DNA of 64,000 nt from Prunella strophiata (taxonomy: Eukaryota > Chordata > Aves > Passeriformes > Prunellidae), in assembly GCA_036583965.1 (NCBI GenBank), contig JAZBQD010000014.1, positions 2,088,001 to 2,152,000 on the forward strand, read 5' to 3'. This document shows, piece after piece, positions 1 through 13,159 of the stretch. Each line of letters opens with the position of its first letter. Positions within the stretch are counted from its first letter, which is position 1. Position numbers and translations under genes: made by a program. The notes beneath the pieces were generated by a model. It saw only the letters and a program-made list of their open reading frames with translations, ran no database searches and was not told the DNA's origin.

Positions 1-3000
1 GGAAAAGTGGAATTTTTAAAGGCCTGACATCTTAAATAATATTGTTCCAGTTCAGCATGTCTAGAAATAGGAGCATAGTGTTATGCTAAAGTAGTACTGG
101 TTAAACAGGAAAGTGATACAATAGAACTGGAGACTCGGAGGAATTTGACAGGGGTGCTCAAAGATGGAAGAGCTTCATTTGGGGGATGCCTGGAATACCT
201 CACTGAGGGCCTGATGTGCAGAGTGCAGGTCTTCAAAGTTAGCAGTGGTAGAAAGGCAAGTGAGGAACAGACTTGCTGTATATTCCAGTAAGAGAGCTAC
301 CAGGAGGAGTCCCAGATGAAGAAGAGCTGGCCCTTGTGGCTGATGTTCCAAAGAGAGAAATGCCTGTCCTTGAGGAAAGTGGCTGAAAACACGTGGAAAG
401 TGTTTCCACATGCAGCCATGGAATCCTGTGCTCACTCCTTTCATTTGGTAGCCCACTTCAAGGCCAAAGCAAGGCATCCCTGTGCATCCCACCTGTCCCA
501 GGTGTTTGCTGCTGTGTGGCTCCAGCCCTGCTGTGTGGCTCCAGCAGCTCGGGAGAGCAGCATTCATCACCAGGGTGCACATATTAATTTGCCAGGAGTC
601 AATGGGAGGAATGTTGGTTTAATTATGGTGCTGCAGGTACTTAGGGAAGCTCTTGCAGAGTATCTGTGACTGGTATCTTATCACTGAAGCTTTGATGGGT
701 GCTGTGTGTGCACAAAGCATGGCTGCATGGGAAGACTTAATGGTTTGCTTATAGTGATGTTTTGGCTTTAGCTTGTTTTGGAAATAGACTATGTAAACAT
801 GAAAATCTTACTGATCTTCCTACTGAAGCTTTACTATGCACAGAGATTTAATGAGAGAAACATAAAAGTTATGAAATCATTAGATGCTGGCTGAGTATTG
901 ATTCAGACTGGTGTAATTGACTTTTTGCACAAAGGGGTTTGGGTGAGTGAGTTGGAACCTGGCAAAGAGATTTGAAAGCTGAATTGTTTTTCAGATTATA
1001 AATGGATTTGAAGTATTAAACTTGTACCTGCTTTCAGAAATCCTATGAGATCATTTTAGAGATAGTAGGAGATTAATTTAGATGATATACAAGCTTTGGG
1101 AGGGTAGAGTAAGATGCTTACAACAGTCTAAATGACGAAATACTTACTTACTTGAAAAGAAAATATTCTCTTTCTTTCTCCCTTTCTTCCCAGAAGATCT
1201 GTTCTATCAAAGCACATGGGCATTTGAAGAATGATTTTTTTCTTCAGACCAGTGCTTGGATTATTAGGAAGTAACTGCCTTTTCTATGTTATTCTCTCAA
1301 GAAAGAAGTTCTTTGGAAAATTTAACAAGTGGGATACAAATGTAGTAGAGGTTTAATCATAATTTAGACAGCATTTTTCTCTAAAGTTAAGGATTTGGGG
1401 TTTTTTTTTCCTTTTAACTAGTGAAACTATGAATTTATTTGAGTAATGAATCCAGAAGCTTTTTTACATATGGATCTCAATGTTGATAACTCTGATCATG
1501 AATTTCTGTTTTTCTAAGACAATAATGTCAGAATATAGAGTTGCATATTCATGAAATCTGAAAGTCAAATACTTAACTTAGTATTGCTAATAGTAAATCA
1601 CTGTACGTTTTATACACACAACTCCAAAAGGGTTTGGAGGACAAGAACTCTCTGTTAGAAGGTTCTGTGAAAGGTTTGGTGTTTTGGGCTCAGTATTATC
1701 TCATGTTGTCAAACAAAACAGAAAACCTGTGGTGTTGTTCCTTTTCAGATGTTTGGGAGAGTGGAAATACAGATTACTGGTCTGACACAAATGATGGGTT
1801 TTGCTGTTAAACTGCATTTATGGGGATAGACTTGTAAACTCTCTCAAAGGATGGGAATCAATTCCTAAATTTGCTGGATGTGCCACTGGAATATCTTTAA
1901 AATATGAAGAAAATGCTATAAAGAGAATTTAGCTGGTGAAAGCTGCTTAGTGTACCACCAGCTGGATTCCTGCTGCAGGATTTATGTGCTTTTAATGATT
2001 TCTCATTTGGTCTGGGAGGAGCAAGATTAGGAATAAGTTATCTAATAGCACTGGAAACCTGGGTTCTCATCTGATCTGGTAAACAAGGGAGAACTGAGTA
2101 ACAAGAATATTGGAAACCAACACTTTTTAAATCAAGTTTGTTCGTTTGAGTTGTTCATCACCAGAAATTAGGTTGTGAAGCTTCTACCAACACTGCCTGA
2201 ATTAAATCCTACCAGGTATTCTGCAAAGCTTTTAAAGGCATTTGGTGGCTTGTTTTGCATGGTTATCCATTTCTGAGGAGAGAATAAGGAAATAAAAAAA
2301 CTGAAGAATAGTTGAGTGAGTTTCCAAATGCTGATAAAGATCTTGCCATGCTTTCCCAATTTTCAGGCTCTTTAATTTGGACTGGTTTGTGACTACTCCT
2401 TTATCCAAAAAGAAGTCAGTTTAAATCCTGAGAAACAATAGAAGAATTGTTTGGCAGAGAAGTCAGCAACCAGTATCTTGGCACTGCCTTCAGCTTTTTA
2501 AGCCAGGTTGCTGACAGCAAAAGCACGAACAGAACTTTGAAAAAAAAAAAAAAAAAAAAAATTAAAAATCTCCAGTCTTCCAGAAGCAAGTCTAAATGGA
2601 AAATGGAGTCCACTCTAGAGGGACTACAACAGCTTTCTCTGCAGTTACTTTAAAATTCTTCTGCATACAATAATGACACTTGAAAACTATTTTTACCTAA
2701 AAATAGTTTTTGTTTTCTGTGCAAGCTTTTTAGCTCACATAAGTATTTGCACCTAATCTAATGTAGTGGCATGTCCACATCCAAAATTATTGGGGTGCAG
2801 CTTTCTAATTTTCATTCTCTTCAAAAAACTCTTGGGACCTAATTCTTGCAGAACTCTTTGTAATAGCTGAAGAAATTGGAATACAGGAAACAAGATGAGG
2901 AATTGACAAAGCAGCATTTGCTCTCTGCCAGTGTTTGATGTGCAGTTTTTGAGCAGGCTGGAAGCAATGGTAGATGGAGGCTGCTTTAAGTGCTGACAGT

Positions 3001-3061
3001 ATAATGTCAGCAGAATAGGGGAATGATGACAATGGATCTTCTTCAGGCTCTGCTGTACAAT
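1..3061. other. Unique AT-rich sequence, no gene recognised
   Basis: No convincing coding exon, RNA gene or interspersed repeat was recognised. The overlapping short frames on both strands at 175-669 lie in a slightly GC-richer patch, overlap each other antisense and show no recognisable domain, so I treat them as chance. The only conspicuous element is a run of 22 A at 2540-2561, without an obvious retrotransposed body upstream. Confidence 0.5.
2540..2561. repeat. Poly(A) run, 22 A
   Basis: Uninterrupted A homopolymer followed by a short A/T-rich tail. It could be a retroposed tail or simple slippage. No target duplication was seen around it. Confidence 0.85.
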
Positions 3062-3415
3062 TTTGTATGGTAGAATGGCTTGGCTTGGGGAACCTTAAAG
3101 ATCATCCATGGCAGGGATGCCCTCCACTATCCCAGGTTGCTCCAAGCCATGTCCAGCCTGGCCTTGGACACTTCCAGGGATGGGGCAGGCACAGGGCAAC
3201 ATGTGCCAGGGCCTCACCAGCCTCACAGGGAAAAATTTCTTCCTAATATCCGATCTAAACCTACTCTCTGTCAGTTTGAAGCCATTCCTCATTATCCCAG
3301 TCCCTCCAGACCCTTAGAAATAATCCCTCTCCATCCTTCCTGTAGGCTCTGGAAGGCCACAGTTGGGTCCCACCTAAGCCTTCTCTTCTCCAGGCTGAGC
3401 AATCCCAGCTGCAGA
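3062..3415 (-). mobile_element. CR1 LINE, 5'-truncated 3' tail, minus strand
   Basis: Read on the minus strand, the segment matches the familiar avian CR1 3' region: an editing-like stretch about an initial Lys/Glu-rich tail is absent, but the hallmark words are present. These are the 'aggctgag' block near 3400, a 'tccctgg aagtgtccaagg' block near 3160-3180, the 'gatgatctttaaggttcc' block near 3090-3110 and a final 'cattctac' near 3070. The element therefore starts 5'-truncated at about 3415 and ends at about 3062. CR1 is the dominant LINE of birds and copies by target-primed reverse transcription; most copies are dead 3' fragments like this one. The family call is from memory of the CR1 consensus, and subfamily is not assigned. 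Confidence 0.88.
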
Positions 3416-6364
3416 CAGAGGATTCCACAGAGTGGTTGTGGGTTTGCCAAGCTCAAAGCTCATGGCTCCCTCCATGGAGAAAGGTGTTCAGAGGATTTTT
3501 TAATTTGCTCATGTTTTCATGGTACCTTTGGAGCACTTTGCCAGGATTGGTTCATCTTGGCTTAGATTGGCTTGGAACTGTAAAAGTTACCTGTGCCACA
3601 GATTCCTTTTCCTGTGGCCATGAAGTCTTTCCTCTCTTACCATAATTTTTGCAGTCATGCAGCCACAGGGCAAGTCTCATCAAACTGAAAATGTGTCAAT
3701 TGTAGGACTAGTTTACAGTGAGATGTGAGCCGATGTGAACCTGTGCCACTTTGCAGAAGAGCTGCTGCAAATACCAGCTCCTCAGACAGTTCCAGCTATT
3801 CAGGGAAAAGCCTTTTATGCAGCCATAGGCTCCATCTGCCTTAAGAGGGTTTGTTAATGCTGAAATGTTTCTCACTAAATACCACGTTGCCTGGTACTGC
3901 TATATGGGGGAAAAAAATCTGACATGTAGATTTGCTTATAGTTTTTATCCAGTGTTTTTATGTGCATACTTAAGTAATGCCAGCTCAGTATTTCCCTGCA
4001 GTTCACTTGTGTTTCTATTTATACCTAAAGCTTTCTTTGATTAACTAAAACAGTAAGTAGGTGCTATTTCCAGCATAAGAGGCATATTGAAATAAGGATG
4101 TGAAGATATTCTTTGAAGTCTGCTTTTATGGCTGCCTCCAAAATCAGCAGAAACTTTAGAACCCAGCAAAACTGAATATTGTTTATTGAGTTGAACAACT
4201 TGCCTGTCAGTTCACAGAAGGTGGAAAAATAATGTTGTTGGGTATAGCTGAAATGGAAGATGAGTCAGGTTAAAAAGTAACTGTACTCACAGGAATTCAT
4301 CAGAACTGTAGAATTAACTGCTCTGTCTTAGCACTGTGTGTTGAGACCTTAAATAACTAGAACTCTCTGAAATGAGTGTAAAACCTGTGGACTGCACTTG
4401 TAGGTATGAGTCTAAACTTCTAGGAACTTTTAAAAGTGACTTTGGGACTGGGATAAGGCTACTTCCCCTTCATGTTTTTCTCTTGACTGTCACGTGTGTT
4501 TGTGTGCATATGAAACGAACTTTGATATTTAGTATAGTTCTTTCTGCCAGTTTCAATATCAAAAATTCAGGTCCTCTCTTGGACTTCTAGATCATATCTA
4601 GAGACTAAGCTATTGAAATTAACATAAGAAAATGAGTGCCAAGCTGACTGAGCAGGTAAAGGTTTGTTTTTCCATCAAGGAGGGAAGCACCAAATATAAA
4701 ATAATGGCAAAAGGAATGTTTGCCTTGGCTAAAAGTTCCTGGGGGAACTTGAATCTTTAGGTTGTCTTTGACTCGTTACTATAATTGATTTAAACTAAAC
4801 AAAACAAAAACCCCAAACAACAAAAGAAGTTGACTTCAGAAGTGATTCAAAAAGCCATTCATCACATTAATAAAATAAGGGAAAAGACCATTCATTTAGC
4901 TGCCTTGTTTGTAAGCACTGTTTTTTCTCCATGGATTGTTTGATGTGTCTCCTGGGTTTAAAGGCAGAAAACATACTCTGTATTTGATCCACCTGTTATC
5001 ACAGCATAGCAGTAAATATATGGACCTCTGTGTCTAGAAACAGAGGGAGTATTTCTGACTGAATACCCAGAGTTTTGTCAGTTTTGGCAAGATGACTTCA
5101 GGAAATGATTGTGCTTTGAAAAATAGTCAGAAACAGTTTTCAGTGCAGTAACTCTGTTATTGGGAATTGACAGCTGCTGCTGCTGTTGCTGCTAACTCTT
5201 CCAGTGCTATTTGACACAGCAAATATCATTTAGTCAGCAATGGCAGGGGCTTTTGCCAGCTCTTGATGATAAGGAAATGTAATTATCCTTGAGAGGAGCA
5301 TAATCTGTGACCTGCTTCATCTCAGCTCTTGACCAGAAAGGCCGTGGGGTCTCTGTCTTTGAAGATTGTTGAAACCTCACTGCACAAGGTTCTAATTAAC
5401 CTGAGCTAGGTTTGGGGCTGTTCCTGCTTGGAGCACAGGGTCAGAATAAATGAGCTCCAGAGGTGTCTCCCAGCCTAAATCATGGGGTGATGTTTTGTCA
5501 GTGAAGCAGTGGCTCTTTGTAAGATGATAATATTGCAGTATTTTTTTTTCCCCCATGGACATCAGCTTGTGGAAGGATGAGCACTAAACAAAAATGTAAC
5601 TGCAAACACAGATCTCTGTTCTGAGAAGTCAGTGATGTCAGGGTGAGTGAAGGTTGGGGTTTTTGATGTTTTTGTGGTTGCACATACAGCTGTAGGTTAC
5701 AGAGAGTTGGAAATGTCTCTGAAATTGCAGTTTGTTGTAATGATGAAAACTGGGCACTTCTGTGGATCCCAGTACCAGTGAGAGGTGATGTTCAGTTTAG
5801 TCCCCCTGAACTAAAAAAATGAAAATTCACCTTGAATGTAGACTTTAAAATCTTGGCTGTGTGTGCCTGTGAGGGACTGAAGCTCAGACTGAGGTGGTTC
5901 ACTCAAAGTTAGTTCAGAGCTGACTGATGTGATGCACTCCGGATTGGGATGAATGCTGGGAGCAAGCACCATGCCCAGGCTTCTCACAAAACTTTATTTG
6001 CAGTGCTGGAGTTTGCTGTGATGTTAAGAGAATGCTTAAAGACCCCCTTGTATGTATATCTGAGTGGATATGATGAAAGATCAATATTTGAGATGCAGAA
6101 TAAAAGTTAATGGAAATGGGTTAAGGCATCAGCTTGTCCTGAATGGGGTGAGCCATGAAGGAGAAATTTACAATGCTTTTACTTTGTTTAGTGTTTTACT
6201 GGGGTTTGTTATGTTTATAGATTTTATTTATATTTATGGATTTTTGTAGCAAGGATTATTTCTACGTCCTCTAAGTTTGTATATTTTGTTTGGAAGTGCT
6301 AAGTGCTACAGTTAAGGAAAATCTTTTTATACTGTATTGAATTTGGAACGTAGCACTTTTCAAT

Positions 6365-6368
<4 letters not shown>

Positions 6369-6396
<28 letters not shown>
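6369..6396. repeat. Poly(A) run, 28 A
   Basis: Uninterrupted A homopolymer. The preceding few hundred bases are AT-rich and have no recognisable processed-transcript body, so a retropseudogene is not supported. Confidence 0.85.
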
Positions 6397-6399
<3 letters not shown>

Positions 6400-7348
6400 G
6401 AAATAAGCCTTAGTAATCAAATGATCTCTTTTAAATAGAAGACCTGTCTAGGACAAGGCATTTTTCCTGGGCTTGTGCTTTACTGACATCTCAGGAATAA
6501 ATAGAACAGTAGAGGGAGCTTGGTGGTGTCTTTAAATTGTCTAAAAACAACAGCAGCCAAACAAAACAATCCAGCATTTAGGTACCTTCTTGGGAGACCT
6601 TTGTGGTGCACAAATAAAAATGTGCAGTGAGGCTGCAGAGCAGTGTTGTAAGTTGTTTCATTTCTGGTGTGGTCCAGTAAAATATTACTGTGTAAGAGAG
6701 GAAAAGCTCTTTTAATCTCTTTTACTTTTTAAACTTTAAGTTCCATGGATGATGATGAGATAATGTTTCTGTTTGGTTCATGTTGTTTTTTTCCTTGTGG
6801 AGAGACAGCAAAAGAACTCAAATGCTAAAGTTTGTTCTTTAGTGTTTTTTTTTTTTTACTTCTACTGTGTTTTTGTGCTTTTATATGTGCTTGTCCATGA
6901 GGCATTTTATGCTAAATCATTTTAAATTAAATTGGAGCTTAATTGAGTGTGACAGCTTTTCTGGGTGTTATCACACAAACTGAGTTTGATTTGATAAAGC
7001 ATAAATCAAATACGTTGTATGATTTTTGTTGTTGTTCTTGTTTGTTTCTTGTTTTTTGTTCTGTTTTGAATTCAGTGGCAATTGAAGATTTACTTATAAT
7101 TGTTATAGGCACAATGCTTGCCTAGATGTTTCTGGTTTGCTCTGTGTGTAAAATAAGTTGAATTAAGCAATGCTAATAAGTGTAGGGCTCCAAGCACCTT
7201 ACCAGTGCAGATGTAAGCTACCATTATATATTTATTATTTGAGTTGACTGTTTGTTGATGCAGTACATTCAAACACACTGTGTGTTATGAAGGTGTGTAT
7301 AGGTTTCTATGTACTAAACATCTCTCTCCATAACATGATTGTATTTTT

Positions 7349-7363
7349 TATATATATATATAT
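7349..7363. repeat. (TA)n microsatellite
   Basis: Short alternating TA run directly after a T run. It is a simple sequence with no further context. Confidence 0.8.
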
Positions 7364-10300
7364 GTTGATGTGATTCATAGGTGCTTCCATTTTTTTTTTT
7401 TCTTTCTGTTCTTTTGGAAAGACCTAGAAGTCTAGAAACCAGTACAATCTTATTTTTTGCATTCAGTTTTAATTGATGTAGTGTAGCTGTGAATGTTACC
7501 TGTAAATATGGTAAAAGAGGCAGAACTTCCTTAAATTTGGGGAGCCTGCTGTTGGTATTTGCACTATTGAGGGCTTTTCTGGTGGTTTGAGTCTGTTGCA
7601 GTGTGTTACAAGTAAATCCTAGTTTAATTTATGCTTCAAACCGAATTTTAAAAATTAACAGTTCCCTCTGTTAGGTGGGAATCCAAAATGGGGAGAGAGG
7701 AGCATGGACTTCTGTAGAAAATGTGTGTTGATGGACTCATCTTTATTTTTTTGTTTGTTCTAGAGCATCTTTTATGGAAGCTTGAGAACAAATGCACTTA
7801 GTTTCGGAGTTGAATTTTTTTTTTAACTGTCTTTTGTAGCTACTGCCTTTTCATGCCAGAAGATGAATTTCCTGATCTTAGTGCATAGGTACAAGAAATA
7901 ATTGTGGGGAGAAGCTTTGGGCTTGTAGCTGTGGTCACACACTGTTGTATCTCAGTTGAGGTCACTTTTTTGGATTGACTGGGTTTATGCTCTCTCTGGA
8001 AGCATCAATTAGTGCAACTTCCCCATGGCAAATGCACATCACCTCAGAGAAAAACAGCTTTTCCTCTTTATGTGGGAGAAAAGCAACAAGCACGGGTACA
8101 GCTACCCTTGGACACCTTCGTTGTCTCATTGCCTCTGCTCTCCTTGGGCATCTTCCCTTTTGCCACTGTATTTAAAACCTTACTTTGTCTTGGAGCTGTT
8201 GTCACCTGTGTCAGCTTGAGAGCACTGTGAGATTCTTGCTGGAGGAATGTTGACTTTTAGGTGGTGCTGTCCTCAGCCTTGATTTTCAGCCCAGGGGAGG
8301 CCAAGCAAAGAGGCACAGGGTTCAAATGTGACCATGAAGGGATGAATTTGCTACATGTTTATAATGGCATTTATCTACTGTTAGTAATTTCAAACGTGTC
8401 TGCTGTGGGTTAGAGCTCAAACATGATTAATCCCTACAAGGTTTTGTGTAAACAGATAGAAGCATTTATTCTGTGTGGGAAAAATATTATGGTAGAACTT
8501 CAAAAATTAATTTCTGTGTGATACGCTGGAGAATCCACTACTTAATCAAGAAATCTTTCCTGAGTGAGTTTCTGGAGCATAAAAAGGTTTTCAGATTGTT
8601 TGTTTTTCATCTCTGGCATACTTCTGTGCTGGTTCCAGACCAAAGCAGCATTGCTGCATAGTTCTGTGTTGTGTGCAGGTATTTCCATTTTGATTGCTGT
8701 CAGAGATTTCCACTGTGCTTTCACATCTTTAACATGTCCTAAATTTCTTGACATTCCCTGGTGCAGCAGAGAGAAGGCTGCCTAACCAGATGCCTTCCAA
8801 AGTGTGGTGTTTTCCAGCCTCCAGAAAATAGAGCAAGCATGAGCTTTGGGCACCTCCTTGAGCGAATCCGTGTTGGTGAGATCATTCGCTGCAGTTAATT
8901 TTAGTTTGTGTCTGGAAAAAAAATTGGAAGCAGAGATGAAGAAGTGGTACAATGAGGAACAGACTGGAGGAAATTCTGATTTTTAGGGTGCATGGGCAAC
9001 CCCAGCTGCCTATCCCATCATGGCAGTAGCTGTTGTGAATAGTGTAGGGGGAAATAAGTTTAAAAAGACACTGGGAAAATTCAATTTGACTGCCATGGTT
9101 TCATCTGAACAAGAAAAACTATGTGCAAGAGTAACAATGATACTGTAAGCAGCTCATTTGTGGAGCAGGATATTGAGAACACCCTACCTGTTGAGTCTGC
9201 AACTTCTTCACTTGGTCAAACCTGTTTCTTTCAGAAACAGAATGAATGTGAGTCATGGCTGCAGTTGTGTCACCTTCTGTGAGAAGCTTTGATCTTTTAT
9301 CTAACTCATGCTAATTTCTTTGACAGCGGTTTTGGAAGTAAAATCAGTGTACATTTGTTGTGGGGCTTAGGGGTGGGTGTTCCTTGTGGTGGGTTGTTTT
9401 TGAGCATTCAAATAGTGCTCTTCTATTAGAAATGTTATTTAGGAAGAAAACTGCAGGAATTTAGCACAGGACAAGGAGCCACTAACACTGTACTCAAAGG
9501 CTGTAAATGATGCAGGGCTGTTGGGTCTTAATGGGCTCAGAACCTTCCTTCCAGACACAGAGACTGTAAAATGAGATTGCACACCCCTGTTCCTGCTGGG
9601 AATGCTGTCCCTGTGCTAAAGGAGTCATCCAGTTCTGACTGCATTGGTTTGGGTTTGCTTAGGTAGAGACTACTCCTGACTTTGCAGCTTGACTGCTTAA
9701 GGAGGGTGCTACTTGCCAGGGTAGGAGCTCAGAACTCTGAGCAAGAGTAATTTGGGAATTTAGGACAGGGGATTGTTTTTTGACTCACAGAAGACAAACA
9801 GAACTCAAGCTTCTTGTTGAAGTGACCCACATGTTAAACTGTAGCCTCTCCTTTTCTCTCATAAGGCCAACAGGTTGAAATGAAGTGAAATAAACACTTG
9901 TTCTTTAGATTAATAATATGCTTCAAAGCATAAAGCAAGACTTTTCATCTATGGTAGAAGGAGTCCTGTTATTATGTCTGTTGTGGCAATGTGTGAAAGT
10001 GCCTAATTTTTTGAGCTTCAGAGAGCTATCTTGTAATATTTTCCTCTCTGTTTTTTTTTTTTTTATGGCATTGGACGTTAATTCACTTTTCCAAATTAGG
10101 AGAAGATCCACCAACTATTTTTCTTAGACACCTCTCAAAAATGAGCAATCCTGTGGCCAGAACTTCTGTATCTTTCTCATCTGACATCGTGAAATAGCAA
10201 GTGCCTGTAAAACTTTTTCCACAGGTGCTTAGCATCCCTTTTGATGAGCATTTGCTCAAACATGAAAACCTCATTTTGGGACCAAGAAAAGCAGTCATTT

Positions 10301-12966
10301 GCTTTTGTGTGAGTCCTTTTTACCAGCACCACGTGGAGCAATGGAGGACATTCATCAGCAAAGTTAATTTATTGCTTTAAGACCCACAGTGTTGTAGCTA
10401 TCAGAAATTACCCAGTGAAGCTGTGGTGAACGTGGGGTTGAGATTTGTATTAAGTTTATTAAGTGTATTGCACAACGTTGTCCATGTGATTCCAGCTCTC
10501 CTGGGTGGTGGTGCAGGTGATGAACTGAGAGTTTACAACAATTTACAACCAGTTTAGGACCTTGTCTTTCAAGTGTAGTCAAACAGGTAATAGCAATAAA
10601 ATGCTGGCTTAGCTGTTTGTGTTCTTTGATTCAAACACAGTGTCTCCTAAGCTTTTCACTGTTTTGTCCCACTTCTTGCTTAAAACACATGAGTAATGCT
10701 GGGGTGGAGGAGCCTTGGCAATTAATTATCTTACTTTGATTATAAATGAACTAGGACTAGCACAGAAGGAAAAGGTAAACATCCTTTCTGTACACCACTG
10801 CTTAATTGGAGTGTGTTCTTCCATGCTAAACTATGAACTTTATGGTTGGTGTGGTCAACAAGAAAAACTTGTTTTAGGCCCCAGGGTGAGTACCTGATGA
10901 CTGCTGTGAAGTTCTTAAGGATTTTCTTTTCTTCTTTTTTTATAATTTTTTCTTTCCCTCTTAAAATCATTTGGGATTACACCAACTTTAATGCTGGGGA
11001 TGACTTTTTTGCTTTGTTGAGAAATAGTGTGTTATGCCAGTGTGAAAGAAGGGACAAGTGAGAACTGTAGGACTTCATAAACACAGCTTTGTGTAACTGG
11101 GATTTATAGTTTTCAGACCAAAATATTTAAATAAATTTGGCTTAGGGAGATTAAAGTTTAATCTTTTAGGAAGAATGATTCAACACTACAACAGAACAAA
11201 AATCCCTCAAGGCAGGAAGTACTTTCATGAATGTGAGTGTGTGTTGATTTTTAACATGGAAAATGATGTATCACATTGGTACCTACCAAAAAATAAGCAT
11301 AAGTTGAATTTATTACATGACAACTCATAAATTAAAATAAATGAAAACAGCAACAGCAAAACTAAGAAAAGGAAAGAGCAAGAGCAGAAGGAATGACTCA
11401 GTGCAGTGCTAATAAGAGTTGTTCAGCATTAAGCATTTTGAGATTTTGGATTTGTTGCCTGGGCAAGGGGGCACAGTCAAGCACCTTCCAAGACTTTTGG
11501 TGCTTAGAATTTACAAATAGCAGTGATAAGAGCATCAGAACTTCTGAAATAATGAAGTTGAGTAGCTGTCAAAAGTGGTAGGTAGTTCAGAAATATTTTA
11601 AGTCATGCTGCTGGGTGAGGAGGTGCTTAAAGTGGCAGATGCATCCTGAAACTTTTCTGAAGGGGGTCTTCAATCTGAACATGGATTGCACTAAATATGC
11701 TACATAAATAAGTGTAAAGAACCAATGCAGGGGAATAATGACTGGAAACTTGCAGGGTATGGAAGCTGAGCAGGTCCCTTAATGAGTCTACTTTCAGAGA
11801 CACTTCAGCATTTTACACTGGTTTAAGAGGTTTCCTTGCTTAGATGTTGAGGCTGCTTCACTTCTCCATTTGTACCAAAGGTGGTTTTGTGTCATTTTCT
11901 TAGGAAATGCAGCAAGAGATGTTCCTGTTCTTTATAGCACATAGTAAAGAAAATCTACAGCTTACAGTTCACAAATTAGCAGGTATTTTAATGTGCCTTA
12001 GTTCTTGTATTGCCAGAGTGCATCCCTGAGCTGTCAGTTACCAATTTGTAAATATTCTGGGGGGAGGGGATGCACAGAAGTGTATTTGGAAGTCTTCTCA
12101 TAACCTTAAGTAACCTGATGGAACTAATATTTCCATTTTTTCCCAAAAGCAGACAGGCATGAATTCTGTGTATAATATATGAGAGGATTTTGCTCATTTG
12201 TATTTTATCTTTAGTAGATATCAACTGGCATCTTAATCAGTTAGTTACAGATCCTTATCAGCCCTTAATTCAAGTAGCTCTTACATGTGAAAATACTGAA
12301 GTGTCTTGCTTTTTTCTTCTGAGAAATGTTAGGAACATAATTTCGCTTCTGCAAGAATTTCAAGAGCTAAAAATACAAAATCCTGGTAATTTTAAGGCTG
12401 GTAGCTGCAATATGCATGCATGTTATGGATATGATTAACAGCCACCTTCTTATCTTCCCATCTACTTTAAAGAGAATCTCTTGGAAGCCTTCTGTCAGTC
12501 AAAAAGCAATTTATAAATGAAACCAGGATACTGAGGTCTGCATTTGCATTTTAGTGCACCTTGGGGGCAAGAGGAAGAGCCCTTTTAATTTAAATCCACA
12601 TCAAAGGGTTCTTTCACAAACTGTCCAGAGTCAGGATGGTCACAGCTTGACACTCACACTTGTGACAATGAATAATTCCCTGTCGTGGTTTCTTATGGAA
12701 TTACAGAAAAGGATAAGATTTAGCAGTGTTGTGGATTTTTAACACCTTTTAAACCCAGAAAAAAAAAATCTTCTAGACTTTTTTTTTTTTTTTTTTTTCT
12801 TGCAGTCATGGTTATGCCTTAAGAATCCCTTTTAATAAAGCCTAGTTTTCAGATTATAGGAATCATTGTCAGCTGATTTACAGCTGCCCACTGGGCTATA
12901 AGAGTGCATCCTGTGATGGTCTGTTCATGACCTGTAAGCAGCCTATTAACTGGAAAAGATTACAGA

Positions 12967-12987
12967 TTTTTTTTTTTTTTTTTTTTT
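12967..12987. repeat. Poly(T) run, 21 T
   Basis: Uninterrupted T homopolymer. A second run of 20 T lies close by at 12779-12798. Confidence 0.85.
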
Positions 12988-13066
12988 AAGTGATCATATT
13001 CAACTGAAATGTCTCAAATAAAACTAAACACCTTGACACTTGCTTGCCTTAACATATTCTTGCTGG

Positions 13067-13158
13067 GTTTTTTTTTGTTTGTTTGTTTGTTTTGGGGGGG
13101 GGGGGGGGTTGTTGTTGTTTTTTTGGTTGGTTGGTTTTTGGGTTTTATTTTTTTTTAA
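13067..13158. repeat. G/T low-complexity block with a 15-G run
   Basis: The block contains a (GTTT)n stretch, then 15 consecutive G at 13094-13108, then (GTT)n and further T/G runs. The open frame across it is an artefact of the composition. The G run could form a G-quadruplex on this strand. Homopolymers like this are also common places for sequencing-length error. Confidence 0.85.
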
Positions 13159-13159
13159 T

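Larger units (their letters stand above)
3416..12966. other. Unique AT-rich sequence with simple repeats, no gene recognised
   Basis: Nothing here was recognised as a gene. Visible simple-sequence features are a CTG/CTT-like triplet patch near 5171-5193, a 28-A run at 6369-6396, a (TA)n run at 7349-7363 and a 20-T run at 12779-12798. A slightly GC-richer patch at 7975-8230 is open in several overlapping frames but shows no domain. A weak exon candidate at 12215-12385 is described among the findings. Confidence 0.45.

Noticed and set aside
316..669. 117-residue plus-strand frame with an overlapping 135-residue antisense frame
   Set aside because: Overlapping sense and antisense frames without any domain or splice context are most simply explained by local composition.
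3080..3565. 161-residue plus-strand frame
   Set aside because: Most of it is the antisense of a CR1 tail.
6300..6396. Processed pseudogene ending in an A28 tail
   Set aside because: There is no recognisable transcript body, no polyadenylation signal at a proper distance and no target duplication.
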